Shown here: in pieces, positions 26,889 through 35,012 of the stretch | Position numbering within the stretch: the first letter of the stretch is position 1 | Layout: the number at the start of each line of letters is the position of its first letter | Assembly: GCF_000250735.1 (NCBI RefSeq) | Contig: NZ_AHZV01000366.1 | Span: forward strand, 1 to 53,459 | Length of the DNA stretch: 53,459 nt | Source of the DNA: Anaerophaga thermohalophila str. Valhall | Lineage (GTDB): Bacteria > Bacteroidota > Bacteroidia > Bacteroidales > Marinilabiliaceae | Reading direction: 5' to 3' | Made by a program: the position numbers and the translations under genes | The notes under the pieces: model-generated | Database searches by the model: none | What the model saw: the letters and a program-made list of their open reading frames with translations, nothing else | What the model was told of the DNA's origin: nothing

Positions 26889-27977
26889 TTATTTCTCTCC
26901 CTTCGATTTCTTTATTAAATCAACGAAATCGTCGAAAAGAAACTCTGTATCGGTAGGTCCGCTTGAAGCCTCAGGATGAAACTGGGTAGAAAAAAACGGC
27001 TTGGATTTATGACGTATGCCTTCATTGGTGTTGTCGTTAATATTGACAAACAAAGGTTCCCACTCATCACCCAAAGTGTCGGTATCCAGAACATACCCAT
27101 GGTTCTGACTGGTAATATAACATGTACCGGTACCCGCTTTAATAACAGGGTGATTGTGTGCGCGGTGGCCATATTTTAGTTTATGAGTAGAGCCACCGGC
27201 AGCGGTTCCAAGCAATTGATTCCCCAGGCAAATTCCAAAAATCGGCTTGCTGTCGTTTAGGGCTTTGCTGATGTGATTGATGGTAACATCACACATTTGA
27301 GGATCGCCGGGGCCGTTGGCAAGCATTATGCCGTCGAACTGATCGTTGTTGAAGTCATAATCCCAGGGAACAAGGGTAACGGTAGTATCCCGCTTCAGAA
27401 GACAACGAATGATATTGTATTTACCCCCGGTATCGACCAATACAATCTTGTGTTTTCCATTTCCGTAGGTCACTTTTTCCCTGGTACTGACACGAGATAC
27501 TAAATTTTCCTTATTGGGATCATAAAAGTCAATTTCTTCCCCGTCCACTTCAATTTTCCCGAGCATTGTTCCCTTTTCACGCAATATTTTCGTCAAGGCC
27601 CTGGTATCGATTCCAAAAATTCCCGGAACTTCATTCTGCTTCAGCCAGTCTCCCAGGGAGCCTCTTGCATTCCAGTGACTGTAATCGAAAGAATAATCGG
27701 AAATGACAAATCCTGAAACATGAATGCTGTCGGATTCATAAAATTTAGGAATTCCGTTTTCTTTATCATCTTTCGGCACCCCGTAATTTCCCACAAGAGG
27801 GTAGGTGGAAACCAAAATCTGCCCTTCGTATGAAGGGTCTGTTAAACTTTCCGGGTAGCCGGTCATAGCGGTATTAAAAACAACTTCTCCGGCTACAGAT
27901 TTGTGATACCCGAAGGATTTTCCTTTAAAGACCGTTCCGTCCTCCAACACGAGTTTAATAGGCTTAAAATCAGGCAT
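26889..27977 (-). CDS. carA: Carbamoyl-phosphate synthase small subunit CarA
   Basis: 362 aa from the ATG at 27977 (MPDFKPIKLVLEDG). An in-frame ATG at 28025 is rejected because it lies inside a terminator-like hairpin. The N-terminal domain is the CarA-specific fold (VFNTAMTGYPESLTDPSY); the C-terminal class I glutamine amidotransferase has nucleophile Cys in FGICLGNQLLG and the His of TQFHPEASSGP. It delivers ammonia from glutamine to CarB to make carbamoyl phosphate for arginine and pyrimidines. Unusually it is separated from carB by about 17 kb and lies on the other strand. A candidate attenuator precedes it. Confidence 0.95.
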   Translation of the reverse strand: MPDFKPIKLVLEDGTVFKGKSFGYHKSVAGEVVFNTAMTGYPESLTDPSYEGQILVSTYPLVGNYGVPKDDKENGIPKFYESDSIHVSGFVISDYSFDYSHWNARGSLGDWLKQNEVPGIFGIDTRALTKILREKGTMLGKIEVDGEEIDFYDPNKENLVSRVSTREKVTYGNGKHKIVLVDTGGKYNIIRCLLKRDTTVTLVPWDYDFNNDQFDGIMLANGPGDPQMCDVTINHISKALNDSKPIFGICLGNQLLGTAAGGSTHKLKYGHRAHNHPVIKAGTGTCYITSQNHGYVLDTDTLGDEWEPLFVNINDNTNEGIRHKSKPFFSTQFHPEASSGPTDTEFLFDDFVDLIKKSKGEK

Positions 27978-28014
27978 ACTAAAATCTTCTTTAAAATTAT
28001 CACTCGCCTTCCGC

Positions 28015-28048
28015 AAAAAATGCATTCACCGAAAAACCGGTAAATGCA
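28015..28048 (-). promoter_or_regulatory. Terminator-like hairpin in the carA leader (candidate attenuator)
   Basis: On the minus strand TGCATTTACCG and CGGTGAATGCA form an 11-bp stem with one mismatch around a GTTTTT loop, followed directly by six T. It lies between the candidate promoter (28075-28082) and the carA start at 27977, so it would end transcription about 50 nt into the leader unless prevented. It could also end transcripts arriving from citrate synthase. Confidence 0.6.
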
Positions 28049-28074
28049 TGTAATTGTGGGACACTATCATGATG

Positions 28075-28082
28075 CAAAAATA
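28075..28082 (-). promoter_or_regulatory. Candidate -7 element for carA
   Basis: On the minus strand TATTTTTG matches TAnnTTTG, about 98 nt upstream of the carA ATG. Transcription would start near 28068, just ahead of the leader hairpin. No ideal -33 TTTG is seen. Confidence 0.5.
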
Positions 28083-28246
28083 GGAAAATGTTGGCATAAA
28101 AACCAGCCGGAAAAGAATAATTTCGAATATTTATTAAATTTGACTCTTACAAATCGAATAAATATACATTCATTATATCTCAGGGTATCCCAAAAACAGC
28201 AGAAACACTTCCAGTAAAGAGTTCACAACAGATATTTCCCTTAATT

Positions 28247-28410
28247 AGTGTCTGTCCATAAAGTACCATTTGCTGTGTTACGCTCGCCGCCAAAATACTC
28301 ATTTACGAAAAGTAAACTCCGTTTTTGGCGGCTTCGCAAGCCTTGCAACTGGCACTTTCTGAACAGACACTCATATTGTGAAAATTTTTGCGAGTTTATA
28401 GACACGCACT
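28247..28410 (+). repeat. Interspersed hairpin element, copy 3 (stem type A)
   Basis: 164 bp, AGTGTCTGTCCATAAA to TTTATAGACACGCACT, inner stem GCCGCCAAAA / TTTTTGGCGGC. It is separated by only four bases (TATT) from copy 4; the pair together is flanked by AATT (28243-28246 and 28580-28583). It lies between citrate synthase and carA. Confidence 0.85.
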
Positions 28411-28414
28411 TATT

Positions 28415-28579
28415 AGTGTCTGTCCATAAAGTACCATTTGCTGCGTTACGCTTGTCCGAAAATTACTCATTTACGATGAGTAAACTCGGTATTTTCGGAC
28501 TTCGCAAGCCTTGTAAATGAAACTTTCTGAACAGACACATGCTAAGTAAGAAATTTTCCAGACTTTATAGACGGGCACT
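28415..28579 (+). repeat. Interspersed hairpin element, copy 4 (stem type B)
   Basis: 165 bp. Same ends as copy 3 but inner stem GTCCGAAAAT / ATTTTCGGAC. Its second outer arm GTAAATG pairs with CATTTGC through a G-U wobble. It ends 17 nt after the citrate synthase stop (reading on the minus strand). A type A and a type B copy side by side show that both forms are present together in one genome. Confidence 0.85.
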
Positions 28580-28596
28580 AATTACTGGAGAACATT

Positions 28597-29943
28597 TTAT
28601 TCTCTTTTCTCAATCGGGACATATTCCAGTCGCGGATAAACGGCTTTATAGGCGGGACGAATAATCCGACGGCTCGAACAGGTAACTTCTTCTATGCGGT
28701 GTGCACACCATCCGGCAATCCTGGCAACAGCAAAAATAGGAGTGTAAATTTCTTCGGGTATCTCAAGACACTGATAAACAAACCCTGAGTAAAAATCAAC
28801 ATTGGCGCAAACCACTTTTGAATTAGACCCTTTAAACTTATAGAATACTTCAGGGGCAAGCCGTTCAATCAGGGTATAGAGTTTGAATTCAGCCAGTCGC
28901 CCTTTTTCTTTGGCCAGTTCCTCTGCCTTCTCTTTAAGCAACACGGCCCGGGGATCGGAAAGCGTATAAATGGCGTGTCCTATTCCGTAAATCTTACCTG
29001 TTCCGTCATTGGCCTTCTTGTTCAGAATCTTTTCGAGGTATTCGGCCACTTCATTCTCATCCTCCCAGTTTTTGACGTTTTGCTTGATGTTATCCATCAT
29101 GTTAATCACTTTCAGGTTGGCTCCGCCGTGCAATCCTCCTTTTAGCGAACCAAGAGCAGCAGCAATAGCCGAATAGGTGTCTGTTTGGGCTGAACTAACT
29201 ACCCTTGTTGTGAACGAGGAGTTGTTTCCGCCGCCGTGTTCGGCATGTAACACCAGTGAAAGGTCAAGCAAATCCGCTTCAAGACTGGTATACTTTTTCC
29301 CTTTGAGCATATAAAGAAAATTTTCGGCGGCACTAAGCCCGGGTTGAGGATGACGGATAATCAGTGATTTCCTCTGATAGGAGTGACGCATCCCATAGTA
29401 GGCATAAGCCACAATGACAGGAAATTTGGCAATGAGACTGATCGATTGTTTGAGAAGATTTTCGGGTGAATAATTTTCGGCTTCATCGTCGGCGGTATAA
29501 AGCCCCAACACCGACCTCGCCAGCATATTCATTACGCAGCGACCCCGCAACGACAAAATCATATTTTTTGAGAAAAATTCCGGAAGTTCACGCTCTTCCG
29601 CCAGCATTTCAGAAAATTCCTTTAGTTGCGAAGTATTGGGCAATTTCCCCGAGAGTAACAGATAAGCGGCCTCTTCAAAACCATGCCGCCCGTCTTGCTG
29701 AAAACCACGGCAAAGGTCCTTCAATTCAATGCCCCGGTAGTACAGTTCACCGTTGGCCGGGATGATATTTCCCTGTTCATCTTTGTTGTATCCAACCACA
29801 TCGCCAATGTTGGTCAGCCCGACCAAAACGCCGGAAAAATCGGCATTCCGCAGTCCCCGTTTTACATTGTACTGGACATACAAATCTTTGTCAATCTCAC
29901 ACGACTGAACTGCTGATTTCGCTAATTCTTTCAAAAAGGCCAT
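28597..29943 (-). CDS. Citrate synthase
   Basis: 448 aa from the ATG at 29943 (MAFLKELAKS); an ATG at 29988 would add 15 residues reading into repeat-flank sequence. The active-site histidine lies in LHAEHGGGNNSSFTTRVVSS, a second histidine in GSLKGGLHGGANLKV and the aspartate in the VNVDFYSGFVYQ region. It condenses oxaloacetate with acetyl-CoA, the entry to the oxidative branch leading to 2-oxoglutarate and so to glutamate. Its position downstream of argH on the same strand suggests supply of carbon for the amino acid cluster. It is longer than the ~430-aa enterobacterial enzyme, mainly at the N terminus. Confidence 0.92.
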   Translation of the reverse strand: MAFLKELAKSAVQSCEIDKDLYVQYNVKRGLRNADFSGVLVGLTNIGDVVGYNKDEQGNIIPANGELYYRGIELKDLCRGFQQDGRHGFEEAAYLLLSGKLPNTSQLKEFSEMLAEERELPEFFSKNMILSLRGRCVMNMLARSVLGLYTADDEAENYSPENLLKQSISLIAKFPVIVAYAYYGMRHSYQRKSLIIRHPQPGLSAAENFLYMLKGKKYTSLEADLLDLSLVLHAEHGGGNNSSFTTRVVSSAQTDTYSAIAAALGSLKGGLHGGANLKVINMMDNIKQNVKNWEDENEVAEYLEKILNKKANDGTGKIYGIGHAIYTLSDPRAVLLKEKAEELAKEKGRLAEFKLYTLIERLAPEVFYKFKGSNSKVVCANVDFYSGFVYQCLEIPEEIYTPIFAVARIAGWCAHRIEEVTCSSRRIIRPAYKAVYPRLEYVPIEKRE

Positions 29944-29966
29944 ACACAATATTTTTTGGTTAATTT

Positions 29967-30030
29967 GTGTCCGTCCATAAAGTGCCAATTACTGTGTTAC
30001 GCTTGTAGCTGTCACTTTCTGAACAGACAC
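29967..30030 (+). repeat. Minimal hairpin element: outer stem only
   Basis: 64 bp with GTGTCCGTCCATAAAGTG at the left and CACTTTCTGAACAGACAC at the right, the outer hairpin arms of the larger element. The inner stem is deleted and the right terminal repeat is missing. It ends four bases from the argH stop and fills the gap to citrate synthase. Confidence 0.8.
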
Positions 30031-30034
30031 TTGA

Positions 30035-31369
30035 TTAAGTAATTAATTTTTCAATAGCAGCCTCAACCTTCCCGAAGCTAAAACCAAGCATCACTGCATT
30101 CATCTTCTCTCTGATTTTATCATTGCAAAGATTACCAATGCTGCCCTCGTGGGTATGCTTCACCCGGGAGGTATCGGGACTGAACTTACCGGCTTCAATT
30201 TCAAGCCCTACCTGTTTATATGCATCACGAAACGGAACCCCTTTCAGAACACGCCGGTTTACTTCCTCTACACTGAAAGCATATTTATACATCTCGTTAT
30301 CCATAATATTATGGACTACTTCCATGCGCTGAAGGGCTAGAGTCATTATATCGAGGCAACTGATTAATTCATCAAAAGCCGGAATAAAAATTTCCTTAAT
30401 AATCTGCATATCCCTGAAATAACCAGAAGGCAGATTACCGGTTATATATGCGATTTGTTGAGGCATATCCGTCAGTTTGTTGCACCGTGCCCGTAACAAT
30501 TCAAAAACATCAGGATTCTTTTTATGTGGCATGATACTCGAACCGGTTGTAAAATCATCAGGGAGCCTTATAAATCCGAAATTCTGACTCATATACAGGC
30601 AGGCATCCATCGCCAGGCGGGATAAAGTACCGGCAATCGATGACAGTGCCATCGCCGCGGTACGTTCCATTTTTCCACGCCCCATCTGAGCATATACAAC
30701 ATTATAGCTAAGATCGTCAAACCCCAGTAAACCGGTTGTCATTGTTCGATCGAGTGGAAAGGAATTTCCATATCCGGCGGCTGCACCCAGCGGATTTTGG
30801 TTCACAATCTTCCATGCTGCCAGCATCAATTGCATATCGTCTGCCAGACTTTCGGCATAAGCACCGAACCACAGTCCGAATGATGAAGGCATTGCTACCT
30901 GCAAATGCGTGTAACCGGGGAGAAGATCATTTTTATGCTCTTCACTTTTGTTTTGAAGAGTCTTAAACAATTCCCCAGCCGACCCGGCTACTTCCATAAT
31001 TTTATGCCTTGTAAAAAGTTTCAGATCGAGCAACACCTGGTCATTTCGAGACCGACCACTGTGAACCTTTTTGCCTATATCTCCAAGTTTGCGCGTCAAT
31101 TCAAGTTCTACCTGCGAATGAACATCCTCGATTCCTTCTTCGATCCGGAAATTTCCTTTTTTCGCTTCTTTATATAAATCCTTTAGTGCAGGCAATAAAG
31201 CGTTCAAATCATCTTCAGACAACAATCCGACTTTCTTTAGCATCATGCTATGAGCTATTGTTCCCATAATATCAAACGGAGCAAGGAAAACATCCAGTTC
31301 CCTGTCCTTTCCAATTGTAAAAGATTCTATCTTCTTATCGGTTCCGGTACCTTTATCCCAAAGCTTCAT
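30035..31369 (-). CDS. argH: Argininosuccinate lyase ArgH
   Basis: 444 aa, aspartase/fumarase superfamily. The signature loop GSSIMPHKKNPDVFELLRAR, the substrate motif HSGRSRNDQVLLDLKLF, and TGYTHLQ-type LLPGYTHLQVAMPSSFG (with the conserved His) are all intact, unlike the lyase at 9362. It splits argininosuccinate to arginine and fumarate, the last arginine step. It is separated by 662 nt from argE upstream, so it probably has its own promoter. Confidence 0.96.
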   Translation of the reverse strand: MKLWDKGTGTDKKIESFTIGKDRELDVFLAPFDIMGTIAHSMMLKKVGLLSEDDLNALLPALKDLYKEAKKGNFRIEEGIEDVHSQVELELTRKLGDIGKKVHSGRSRNDQVLLDLKLFTRHKIMEVAGSAGELFKTLQNKSEEHKNDLLPGYTHLQVAMPSSFGLWFGAYAESLADDMQLMLAAWKIVNQNPLGAAAGYGNSFPLDRTMTTGLLGFDDLSYNVVYAQMGRGKMERTAAMALSSIAGTLSRLAMDACLYMSQNFGFIRLPDDFTTGSSIMPHKKNPDVFELLRARCNKLTDMPQQIAYITGNLPSGYFRDMQIIKEIFIPAFDELISCLDIMTLALQRMEVVHNIMDNEMYKYAFSVEEVNRRVLKGVPFRDAYKQVGLEIEAGKFSPDTSRVKHTHEGSIGNLCNDKIREKMNAVMLGFSFGKVEAAIEKLIT

Positions 31370-31470
31370 AGCTGCAAATTTTATTAAACAAGTACATCTT
31401 AACAGAGGGTTTGAATCTTAAATGTTAGATTAAGATGACTTATATAACCTGAGCCCGGTCTAAAAAGCAT

Positions 31471-31581
31471 CTTTGTTGCCAAACTCTGTGTTGTTTTAAA
31501 TTTTTGCATCCTCATTAACAATGAGTTAACTCCGGTACAAAAATTTAAAACGCCTTGATTTTGACAAAAATATGCTTTTTA
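31471..31581 (+). repeat. Diverged member of the hairpin family (stem type C)
   Basis: 111-bp nested palindrome. Outer arms TAAAAAGCAT / ATGCTTTTTA, then CTGTGTT, inner arms TTTTAAATTTTTG / CAAAAATTTAAAA, apex with TTAAC / GTTAA, then GCCTTG. The apex and the CTGTGTT and GCCTTG joints match the other copies, while both stems have a different sequence. The GTGTCTGT ends are absent. It lies upstream of argH. Confidence 0.6.
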
Positions 31582-31752
31582 TACCGCACTCATAACCTTG
31601 TAATACTGCATTTTACCCGGCAAAACCTCTTGAACACAAATTATTGACTTCCATTCTGTTACATGAATATAGCGGAGTATTGGTTTCTGTATCATGGCAT
31701 TAAATTTCTGTTCCAGGTCAGAAACAACATCCCCTCTCAGCAAAACCACCAT
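31579..31752 (-). CDS. Possible 57-aa small protein
   Basis: ATG at 31752 to TAA at 31579, product starting MVVLLRGDVVSDLEQKFNAM and ending YYKVMSAV. An AAAGG stretch lies upstream of the ATG and a stop codon in frame precedes it. No family recognised. It might equally be a chance frame in a 660-nt gap; its stop is shared with the edge of the hairpin element at 31471-31581. Confidence 0.3.
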   Translation of the reverse strand: MVVLLRGDVVSDLEQKFNAMIQKPILRYIHVTEWKSIICVQEVLPGKMQYYKVMSAV

Positions 31753-32031
31753 TTTCTGAAAGACCTTTTACAACAAAGCTAAATTTTGTTTATCGGGGAA
31801 AAAACAGGTGGTAAAACTCTCTCCACAGGTGGGGAAATACTCATTTTCCCAACAGGAAATGCAACGGATATAAGTGAATAATATTCACAAAAAATTCAGA
31901 AATCAACTTATTACAGTTTATTCCCAATCTGTAACCATTTTGTTGAAATCATCACAAAAATAAACGATTTATTTTAAAAACACTATAAAATCGTTCAAAT
32001 TAGCCTTCAAAAAGATGAATTTAAAATCATT
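31753..32031. other. AT-rich gap downstream of argE
   Basis: No coding region seen. Contains short pieces such as CCACAGGTGGGGAAAT with a nearby AACAGGTGGTAAA, and long A/T runs. It probably holds the end of the argE transcript and promoter material for downstream genes, but no clear terminator is visible. Confidence 0.4.
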
Positions 32032-33105
32032 TTAAATTGAATGAATATGCAAACCGTCCAGTAATTGATGGTAAATCTTCACGCCTTCAACAATTTCTGA
32101 GGGTCTGATGAATTCATCAGAAGTATGAGAACGGGAAGAATCGCCCGGACCAATCTTTACGGTAGTAAACGGCATCCGTGCCTGATCGGAGGTAGTAGGA
32201 GAGCCAAATTTTTCAAGCCCCAGCTCTTCGCCCCGCTTCACGAAGGGGTGATTTACAGAGATAGAAGAACTGTTTAGTCTGAAAGACCGAGCCTTCAATT
32301 CACAGTTAACATGTTGCCTGATAAGTTGAAATAATTCCTCGTTTTTATAGTGCTCATTTACTCTTATATCGACCATAAACCGGCAAACATCCGGAACTAC
32401 ATTATGTTGGGAGCCTGCCCCGATACCGGTAACAGTCATCTTCACCGGTCCAAGAAACTCTGATTGCAGGGGAAATTGATAATTCCTGAACCATTCAATT
32501 GCAGGAATCGCTTCATAAATAGCATTGATGCCTTCGTCACGGGCTGCATGACCACTTTTACCTTTTACCGTTCCGTCGAGCACTATCAGTCCTTTTTCGG
32601 CCACAGCCATCTGCATGCGGGTGGGTTCACCCACAACCCCGAGGTCAACAGGTCCGAGTTGGTCAAGAATTGAGGCTACACCCTCATCTCCGGATATTTC
32701 CTCCTCCGCAGTTGCAGAAAAAATAAAGTTACACGGTTGTTTCCTTTCCTCCAACATCCTGAAAGTGGCAAGTAATGAAACAACCGATGCACCTGCATCG
32801 TTACTTCCGAGCCCGGTTATCTTATCATTTTCTTCTTTGGGGGTGAACGGATCACTTGTCCAGCCCGAAGAGGGTTTAACCGTATCGATGTGAGAATTCA
32901 GCAATATGGTAGGTGTTTTTTCGGAGTAGTATTTCGACCTGATCCAGAGGTTATTTCCTTTTCGCTGATAATAATCCAATCCGGTTCTTTTAAAAAAATC
33001 TTCAAGCAATGCGGCCACTCCTTCTTCTTCGCGACTAACAGAAGGGACAGCTATCATTCTTTTCAGAAGTTCAATTGCATCGGTTATGTATGGATGAACG
33101 GACAT
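32032..33105 (-). CDS. argE: M20 family deacylase ArgE (N-succinyl/N-acetyl-citrulline or ornithine)
   Basis: 357 aa, M20 zinc metallopeptidase. First metal motif LLNSHIDTVKPSSGW, second GLGSNDAGASVVSLL, the catalytic EE pair in FSATAEEEISGDEG, and a C-terminal histidine in SRSHTSDEF. In the pathway present here the acyl group is carried through carbamoylation, so the likely substrate is N-succinylcitrulline, giving citrulline for ArgG. It lies 20 nt after argB on the minus strand. Family known to include DapE, but the context supports the arginine role. Confidence 0.88.
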   Translation of the reverse strand: MSVHPYITDAIELLKRMIAVPSVSREEEGVAALLEDFFKRTGLDYYQRKGNNLWIRSKYYSEKTPTILLNSHIDTVKPSSGWTSDPFTPKEENDKITGLGSNDAGASVVSLLATFRMLEERKQPCNFIFSATAEEEISGDEGVASILDQLGPVDLGVVGEPTRMQMAVAEKGLIVLDGTVKGKSGHAARDEGINAIYEAIPAIEWFRNYQFPLQSEFLGPVKMTVTGIGAGSQHNVVPDVCRFMVDIRVNEHYKNEELFQLIRQHVNCELKARSFRLNSSSISVNHPFVKRGEELGLEKFGSPTTSDQARMPFTTVKIGPGDSSRSHTSDEFIRPSEIVEGVKIYHQLLDGLHIHSI

Positions 33106-33125
33106 ATTTAAATTTTCGATAAAAC

Positions 33126-33902
33126 TTATTCGCTAAGCGTAGTGCCCCTTCCGGGAATGGTTAATCCTTCAATATTGGTAATAACCACTTCCAGCACCCC
33201 CCGGTTTAAAGCATTAAACCCGTTTTCGAGCTTAGGTACCATTCCTTCTGCAATGATGCCCTCATCACGATACATTTGGAACAATTCACGGTTCAGAAAA
33301 GGAATAACAGAACTGTCATCATCCGGATTAACCAAAACGCCAGGCTTTTCGAAACAAAATACCAAACGGGTATCAAAAGCTTCTGCAAATCCTACAGCCA
33401 GGGAGGAAGCAATGGTATCGGCATTTGTATTGAGTATATGTCCTTCTCCATCGTGTGTCAAAGGAGCAACCACGGGAACAATACCCTGTTTGATTAAGGT
33501 TGTCAAACTACCAATGTTGACATCATCCACATCCCCCACAAAACCATAATCAACTTCGGTTCCTGTTCGCTTATGGGCTTTCACAATATTCATATCTGCT
33601 CCGGTAACGCCAAAAGCGTTGACCCCTCTTGCCTGAAGTGCAGCTACCACATTTTTATTGACCAGGCCGCCATAGACCATTGTCACCACCTCAAGCATCT
33701 TTTCATCTGTAACCCGGCGTCCTTCCACCATTTTTGTCTCTATTCCCAGTCGCCCTGCAAGGGCCGTAGCCGAACGCCCGCCTCCGTGAACAAGAAGCTT
33801 GGCGCCGGGAAGCGCTGCAAAGTCGTCCATAAATATGTTGAGTGTCTGTTCCTCTTCCAGAACTTTCCCTCCTACTTTGACAATGGTTAATTGTTGATCC
33901 AT
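33126..33902 (-). CDS. argB: N-acylglutamate kinase ArgB
   Basis: 258 aa, amino acid kinase fold. KVGGK near the N terminus and LVHGGGRSATALAGRLG bind ATP and substrate; GMVPKLENGFNAL is the conserved C-terminal Lys-containing motif. It phosphorylates N-acyl-glutamate, here probably N-succinylglutamate. It sits between the transcarbamylase gene (61 nt) and argE (20 nt). Confidence 0.93.
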   Translation of the reverse strand: MDQQLTIVKVGGKVLEEEQTLNIFMDDFAALPGAKLLVHGGGRSATALAGRLGIETKMVEGRRVTDEKMLEVVTMVYGGLVNKNVVAALQARGVNAFGVTGADMNIVKAHKRTGTEVDYGFVGDVDDVNIGSLTTLIKQGIVPVVAPLTHDGEGHILNTNADTIASSLAVGFAEAFDTRLVFCFEKPGVLVNPDDDSSVIPFLNRELFQMYRDEGIIAEGMVPKLENGFNALNRGVLEVVITNIEGLTIPGRGTTLSE

Positions 33903-33963
33903 AAAAACTATTAACTTATGTTTTGATCAATTGAAGGATAATACCGATTATCAAAATCGAAAA

Positions 33964-34914
33964 CTATTCCAATGCTTCCAGCATCCGTTTCAAAACGGTT
34001 TGTGCCGATACAACCCTGTTGGCAGCTTCCTGGATAACAATAGAATCAGGACTGTCAATAACACCATCGCTTACCACCATATTACGGCGCACCGGCAGAC
34101 AATGCATAAACTTTGCATGATTGGTCAGCGCCATTTTTCTCTCATCAACAGTCCAGCTTCTGTCAGTTGACAACACTTTCCCGTATTCCGAAAAGCTTGC
34201 CCAGCTTTTAGCATAAATAAAATCGGCATCTTTGAAAGCCTTGTCCTGGTTGTACTCTACATGTACTTCTTCAATAAATTCAGGCGCAAGTTCATATCCC
34301 CTGGGATGGGTAACAGTAAGCTCAACATCTGCCGCCTTCATCCATTCCACAAAAGAATTCGGAACAGCCTGTGGGAGTGCTTTTGGATGCGGTGCCCATG
34401 TAAGGACAACCTTGGGGCGGCTTTTTTTCCTGTATTCTTCAATAGTAATTAAATCGGCAAACGCCTGCAACGGGTGGCGTGTTGCAGATTCCATGCTGAT
34501 AACAGGTCGTCCGGAAAGTTCGATAAACTGGTTCAGCAAACGTTCGCTGTAATCCTCTTCCTTGTCTTCAAATTTAGCGAAGGACCTTACGGCAATAATA
34601 TCGCAATATTGACCGATTACCGGCACAGCTTCACGAATATGCTCAGGTTTATCTCCATCCATTACCACACCAAATTCCGTTTCCAGTTTCCAGCCGTCTT
34701 TATTTATATCCAACACAATTACGTTCATTCCCAAATTTGTCGCCGCCTTTTGTGTACTTAACCGCGTCCGCAAACTGGAATTAAAAAAAATCAATACAAC
34801 GGTTTTGTTCCTGCCAAGGTGTTGATAACCAAAAGGATTGTTCTTTACTTCGGCAGCTTCATTCAATGCTTGCCGGAGGTCTCCGATATCGGAAGGTGTT
34901 AGAAATCTCTTCAT
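33964..34914 (-). CDS. argF': N-succinylornithine carbamoyltransferase ArgF'
   Basis: 316 aa from the ATG at 34914 (MKRFLTPSDIGDLR); an in-frame ATG at 35007 would add 31 residues unlike the family. Carbamoyl-phosphate motif SSLRTR (46-51), MESATRHPLQAFADL and MHCLPVRRN near the C terminus mark the N-acylornithine transcarbamylase class. Residue 90 is proline (DGDKPEHIREA), and published work on the Bacteroides fragilis enzyme tied Pro90 to succinyl and Glu at this position to acetyl specificity. It makes N-succinylcitrulline from carbamoyl phosphate. 98 nt after proA. Confidence 0.93.
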   Translation of the reverse strand: MKRFLTPSDIGDLRQALNEAAEVKNNPFGYQHLGRNKTVVLIFFNSSLRTRLSTQKAATNLGMNVIVLDINKDGWKLETEFGVVMDGDKPEHIREAVPVIGQYCDIIAVRSFAKFEDKEEDYSERLLNQFIELSGRPVISMESATRHPLQAFADLITIEEYRKKSRPKVVLTWAPHPKALPQAVPNSFVEWMKAADVELTVTHPRGYELAPEFIEEVHVEYNQDKAFKDADFIYAKSWASFSEYGKVLSTDRSWTVDERKMALTNHAKFMHCLPVRRNMVVSDGVIDSPDSIVIQEAANRVVSAQTVLKRMLEALE

Positions 34915-35012
34915 TAATATAAATTTAGTCTGATTTATTGGCCTTATAGCCTGCCCATATTTATCGGAAGAATTCGCATGATTGATTTTATCTGCATTTT
35001 CGTGCAAATTTT

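Noticed and set aside
27978-28025. Upstream start for carA
   Set aside because: The ATG at 28025 is in the stem and T-run of a terminator-like hairpin; the family starts near 27977.
28247-28520. 90-aa reading frame over two hairpin elements
   Set aside because: The frame is a product of the repeat sequence (MSVHKVPFA appears at several copies). The same happens at 41212-41409. Codon content and lack of a start signal argue against a protein.
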